NCBI GenBank assembly: GCA_011957885.1 | Contig: BLMO01000167.1 | Coordinates: 1-45,544, forward strand | Direction: 5' to 3' | Origin: Clostridiales bacterium | Lineage (GTDB): Bacteria; Bacillota; Clostridia; Oscillospirales; CAG-272 | DNA length: 45,544 nt | Shown: positions 41,980-45,544 of the stretch, in pieces | Layout of the letters: every line of letters starts with the position of its first letter | Position numbering within the stretch: position 1 is the stretch's first letter | Notes under the pieces: model-generated | Told to the model about the DNA's origin: nothing | The model's input: only the letters and a program-made list of their open reading frames with translations | The model's database searches: none | Program-made: the position numbers and the translations under genes

Positions 41980-44900
41980 TCAAATTGTAGATTTAAAGTC
42001 CTTCCACTTTGACGCTACTTGCATCTCAATATCATCACCAAGCGCCTTAAAGTGCTTTTTGCCGCAATGGATTTTCAGTTGTTCACGGGTACGCAGATCA
42101 AAGAAACTGGTACTGCCTTTCGTTTCCAAAACAAAGTACAGCTTTTCCTCACCATTTTTCGTAAGATATACCGCCCAGTCGGGATTGTATGTACCAATCG
42201 GCGTTTGTATCTTAAACCTTTCAGGAATCTTGAAAAACAGCTTCACATCGGGATCATTGTCAAGCGCAACGGCAAACGGCTTCTCTATGGTCGAACTGTC
42301 GTACACCACATAATCGTACACGCTTTTGTTTACTTCCACAGCATTTCGATCGAGGTTTGCCATGAATTCTTCCGTCTCGAATATTTCCTGCGTAAAGTAG
42401 TCCTCACCAGCAAGCCGCTGATAACTGATGCCGTCGATATCCAACTGATAACAGTTGTTTATGATTACTTCCGTAAGCTGCTCGATGAACGCCTGCGGAT
42501 TGCGCAGCATTTCTTTTCCTCTGCCACTTTGCCTGATGATTTCCAGTACAACCCGCCTATTGACCAGCGTCTGCTCGCTAATCACCGCCACGATGTTCGG
42601 AATGTCTATATCGTCATTCTGAATATCCTTGCTTCGGAATTCTCTGGCGGTATGCGTCACACCGTAGTTTGCGATATCAATATCGGCTGTCTGCGATACA
42701 AGCCGCATTTTGGGAATGGCGGGCGTATCCATAAAATCCTTTACACAGCTTTCGATCAGCGCGTCTGTGTCAATATCCACACGATAGGTGGTCTTATGCT
42801 TGATTTTGTTCCACAACTCCATAAATTCCGGAGACAGGATGACCTGTTTTTTCAGCTTCACAACCACATCACGGCTGGCATCACGAATCGGAGGCTTGCT
42901 GTCAGCTTTCTTAATGATACTTTCAAACCGCTGTCTTGCAGCTTCATATTTTTCAGGAAGATCCAGCGTTCCGGTTTGGAGCGCATTTTTCATCGTATCC
43001 TTCATCTTGCCGGATTTGCTGATATATCCCTTCTTTTCAAAATGCTCGATGATTTCCTTTGCGTCATCGTAGGTGATTTCTTTTTCCTCCGTCACCGTTT
43101 CAGTATAGGTTATATTCGTTATACTGGACGGTGCGATGGTATCCTCTGACTGTGCGATCACCTGCACAACCTGTTCCTTGACTGGTTCCAGCTCCGGCGG
43201 CAGCTCCACTGTTTTTTCAATGACGGCCTGCTTCAGCGACTCAGTGACCTTGCCGCCATCGTCTATGTAGCCTTTCATCTCAAAATGGCTGATGATATCC
43301 TGTGCCTGCGTCGGTGTTACGGTTTTCTCTACCGTCCGTTTTTCCTCATAAACCATGCCGGAGAACATGTTGATTTGGATCATGCCGAACTTGAGTCCGG
43401 TTTCGTCCTCAATCTCTTTCTGCAGGGTTTCCGCAAATTCAGCAAAGCTCTCGTTGGCAATAACATGAAGCAAATTGACATCCTTGTCCTCAATGCGCTC
43501 GCCGCTTTGGTCTACGCAAAGGCGCAGACCTCTGCCGAGCTTCTGTCGACAGGTAAAAGTGGATTTCTGATCAATCAGCGTACACACCTGAAATACATTC
43601 GGGTTGTCCCAGCCTTCTTTCAGCGCGGAATGCGACCAAATGAACCGCAGCGGGCAATCAAAGGACAGAAGCCATTCCTTGTCCTTCATAATCGTATTGT
43701 AGGTGTCATAGTCGGCAATCGTATCGCCTTTGGTGTCCTTGTACGCGCCTTTTTTGTCCTGCGAAAAATAGCCGTTGTGCGCGGCGCGACTGTCGCTGTA
43801 TCTTTCTTTCAGCTCGGCATACTTTGGGCGGTTGATCAGCTCGTTATAGCATTCCTCGAACATCTGTGCATAGACGCCCATGCCTCCGTCCTCGGCGCGG
43901 TACTTCTCCACCTTGTCGATGAAGAACAGGGACAACACCTTGATCCCGCGGCCGTTCAATAACAGCTCCTTGTCGAGATGAATTTCAATCGTCTTGCGGA
44001 TTTGCTCCCGTTTGATCAGATTTTCGTCAATATCTCCGATAGATTGCCCAAGCCTCAACACTTCCGTATTGGAAAACTCGATACACTCATTGCCGGGCGT
44101 GCAGTCTATGCCTGCTATGGTATAGCCGTCATAAAATTCCCGCTCGCCGGAGAGGACATACAAATCTGAGTTAGGCTTGATCGTCACTGTCTTGCGGGCA
44201 ACCTTGCCGTCTTTCACTTTCACATCAATCTGTACCTTTGCCTTGAAGCCGTCCTTTTGCGATACTTCCAGCAGGCGGATATATGGCTTGTTAAAATCAT
44301 TTTCAGCGGATACGCTGGACACACAAATCTGCTTGACCAAGCCCATCTGATAAGCGTCCACGGGCGTTAAGCGGAATACCGTGTTGATTTTCTCTCTGTG
44401 GGTAGCCGAATAGCGCAGAACGCACAGCGGATTCAGCAAAGCAATCGCTTCCTTTGCTTTCGGCGTGTTGTCTACGCTCTGCGGCTCGTCTACGATAACA
44501 ATGGGATTGGTGTCCTGTATGTAGCGCATGGCAGTTTCGCCGTTCAGTTTATCCTGCGCCTGATTGATGATATTCTCCGCTTTCTTGAATGCGTCAATAT
44601 TGATGATCATAATCTCAATATTGGCGCTGGTGGCAAACTGCCGCACATCGGACAGTTTGGCGGAATTGTAGATAAAGTACCGGTACGGCACATTATCGTA
44701 CAGCGCCGCAAAGTGGTCTTTGGTAATCTCAAAGGATTTGTACACGCCCTCTCGGATTGCCACAGAAGGAACAACGATAATAAACTTGGTAAAGCCGTAT
44801 TTGCGGTTCAGTTCCAAAACCGTCTGTGTGTAGACATAGGTTTTTCCCGTGCCTGTTTCCATTTCCACACAGAAGCGTTTATCGTCAATCTCATCCGTCA

Positions 44901-45123
44901 AGGGCAGATTAAACCGCTTTTGAATACCGTGCAGGTTTTCCAGCATGGCGGCATCGTCAATAAGCTGCGCGTTGCCGATGCCGAATTCATTTTGGAAAAA
45001 GTTGACTTGCTTCTCCTGCATGACGGTAAAGGTGGAGGTTGTCTTTTCCTGACCCGCGAACAGATCCACAACGGCGGCGGTTGCATCAGTTTGATAGCCC
45101 TGCTTTTTGAATTTTAGTTTCAT
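41980..45123 (-). CDS. Type III restriction enzyme, Res subunit
   Basis: 1047 residues. Superfamily 2 helicase/translocase: Walker A METGTGKT with GTGKT at 91-95, motif II DEPQ (212-215, the variant typical of type III Res), motif III RYSATH, motif VI QKLGRGLR. The C-terminal nuclease has Asp982 (NPDWAV) and Glu1000/Lys1002 (LETKG), a PD-ExK site. With Mod it cuts 25-27 bp from paired unmethylated sites. Between the helicase and nuclease parts there are two tandem copies of a ~45-residue unit (DIISHFEMKGYI... and EIIEHFEKKGYI...), possibly a small DNA-binding duplication. GGAG precedes the ATG, which overlaps the upstream gene by 4 bases. Confidence 0.95.
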   Translation of the reverse strand: MKLKFKKQGYQTDATAAVVDLFAGQEKTTSTFTVMQEKQVNFFQNEFGIGNAQLIDDAAMLENLHGIQKRFNLPLTDEIDDKRFCVEMETGTGKTYVYTQTVLELNRKYGFTKFIIVVPSVAIREGVYKSFEITKDHFAALYDNVPYRYFIYNSAKLSDVRQFATSANIEIMIINIDAFKKAENIINQAQDKLNGETAMRYIQDTNPIVIVDEPQSVDNTPKAKEAIALLNPLCVLRYSATHREKINTVFRLTPVDAYQMGLVKQICVSSVSAENDFNKPYIRLLEVSQKDGFKAKVQIDVKVKDGKVARKTVTIKPNSDLYVLSGEREFYDGYTIAGIDCTPGNECIEFSNTEVLRLGQSIGDIDENLIKREQIRKTIEIHLDKELLLNGRGIKVLSLFFIDKVEKYRAEDGGMGVYAQMFEECYNELINRPKYAELKERYSDSRAAHNGYFSQDKKGAYKDTKGDTIADYDTYNTIMKDKEWLLSFDCPLRFIWSHSALKEGWDNPNVFQVCTLIDQKSTFTCRQKLGRGLRLCVDQSGERIEDKDVNLLHVIANESFAEFAETLQKEIEDETGLKFGMIQINMFSGMVYEEKRTVEKTVTPTQAQDIISHFEMKGYIDDGGKVTESLKQAVIEKTVELPPELEPVKEQVVQVIAQSEDTIAPSSITNITYTETVTEEKEITYDDAKEIIEHFEKKGYISKSGKMKDTMKNALQTGTLDLPEKYEAARQRFESIIKKADSKPPIRDASRDVVVKLKKQVILSPEFMELWNKIKHKTTYRVDIDTDALIESCVKDFMDTPAIPKMRLVSQTADIDIANYGVTHTAREFRSKDIQNDDIDIPNIVAVISEQTLVNRRVVLEIIRQSGRGKEMLRNPQAFIEQLTEVIINNCYQLDIDGISYQRLAGEDYFTQEIFETEEFMANLDRNAVEVNKSVYDYVVYDSSTIEKPFAVALDNDPDVKLFFKIPERFKIQTPIGTYNPDWAVYLTKNGEEKLYFVLETKGSTSFFDLRTREQLKIHCGKKHFKALGDDIEMQVASKWKDFKSTI

Positions 45124-45410
45124 ATTTTACTCCACTCCATTTCTGCTCGCGGTAGTTTTTTAATTGGATCATAATCCGGCAGCATACTTAATTTGCTTTC
45201 AAGAAAATCCATGTTGCCACTACCTGAACACCATAAGGGAAACCGAATCAATTTACCTGATCGTTCCGAGAAATTAAAGTTATCTATATAATCCTGCAAA
45301 TCGGTTGGATCTTCTTCCATCGGAAATATTTCCAAGTCAAATAAAACTTTCATAACGCTTTCATACTGCGATGGTTTTGCGTAAATATACCCCGACTCTA
45401 AATCTTTCAC
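45120..45410 (-). CDS. Small protein between mod and res
   Basis: 96 residues, starting with GTG at 45410, 9 bases after the mod stop, and overlapping res by ATGA. Acidic, with several aromatic residues (KDLESGYIYAKPSQYESVMKVLFDLEIF...). I do not recognise it. The tight coupling on both sides implies co-expression with the restriction enzyme, so a regulatory or accessory role is possible; the usual operon has mod directly followed by res. Confidence 0.7.
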   Translation of the reverse strand: MKDLESGYIYAKPSQYESVMKVLFDLEIFPMEEDPTDLQDYIDNFNFSERSGKLIRFPLWCSGSGNMDFLESKLSMLPDYDPIKKLPRAEMEWSKI

Positions 45411-45419
45411 AACGACACC

Positions 45420-45544
45420 TCACACCAGTTTCAATTCAATTTTTCTATCTCTTAGGACATAATGCGCATTTCTCATAGCCGACACATCTGCAAAGCAGCT
45501 TTCGGCTATGACGATTTTCGCCGGAGCGTAATCGGCTAACTGCT
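45420..45544 (-). CDS. Type III DNA methyltransferase (Mod), C-terminal end only
   Basis: The last 40 codons of a gene that continues beyond the right edge of the window. The reading LADYAPAKIVIAESCFADVS...NAHYVLRDRKIELKLV is the usual ending of type III Mod proteins (IVxADxCFxDD...N..yilrdrgIELK). Mod methylates adenines at the recognition site and provides specificity for Res. Its catalytic motifs are outside the window. Confidence 0.8.
   Translation of the reverse strand, partial: QLADYAPAKIVIAESCFADVSAMRNAHYVLRDRKIELKLV

Noticed and set aside
42019..45117. Several long plus-strand frames opposite res
   Set aside because: Antisense shadows of a high-confidence gene; no domains or ribosome binding sites.
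1..45544. CRISPR arrays, rRNA genes and complete tRNAs
   Set aside because: No regularly spaced identical repeats, no rRNA signatures, and only the truncated tRNA-Asn arms were found.

Overview
The window reads as a gut- or rumen-type Clostridia chromosome segment (Oscillospiraceae/Lachnospiraceae-like). This rests on moderate to low G+C by eye, strong AAGGAG-type ribosome binding sites, near-consensus sigma-A promoters, and a Tn4451/Tn916-like mobile gene repertoire. UGA behaves as an ordinary stop. I had no database access, so family names come from motifs and recall.

Layout: (1) 1-2.9 kb holds a possible small RNA, a lipoprotein, and a remnant of siphophage tail genes with a textbook -1 slippery site (T TTT TTT) joining two tail-assembly-chaperone frames. 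(2) 3.1-6.2 kb is a compact queuosine-precursor operon, queD-queE-folE-queC-queF, behind a consensus promoter and a leader with a preQ1-like pseudoknot and an intrinsic terminator. (3) 6.4-7.8 kb is a decayed nucleotidyltransferase-like gene. (4) 7.87-11.6 kb is the rump of an integrative mobilizable element: TnpW, a broken relaxase, MobC, a probable oriT, a lipoprotein cargo, an HTH protein and a sigma factor. (5) 11.7-13.2 kb is a MarR-controlled flavodoxin/FMN-binding operon. (6) 13.3-21.9 kb is an apparent LysR regulon. A divergent LysR gene faces an operon of secreted amide hydrolase, PaaK-like adenylating enzyme, ABC exporter ATPase, FtsX permease and class III aminotransferase. A truncated SDR gene 7 kb away carries the same bipartite operator with the same spacing.

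(7) 22-35 kb is an AT-rich defence-like island: a NACHT NTPase, a sigma factor with a long C-terminal extension, and a nuclease-STAND NTPase. The three cargo genes are separated by two decayed IS3-type transposases and share a repeated 3' flank. (8) 35.3-41.0 kb is a recombination module: three large-serine-recombinase-type genes (the middle one without a catalytic domain), a 49-residue protein, MazF, a ~400-base hairpin-dense region that may be a structured RNA, and a conjugative-element sigma factor. A tRNA-Asn fragment follows. (9) 41.9-45.5 kb is a type III restriction-modification locus with a small extra gene between mod and res.

Many genes between 6.4 and 31 kb carry one lesion each (frameshift, nonsense codon or internal deletion), so this stretch is either decaying or contains assembly errors. 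The best candidates for something undescribed are the LysR-controlled amide/adenylation/export operon with its paired operators, the cassette-like arrangement of cargo genes around IS3 units, and the hairpin-array region upstream of mazF.
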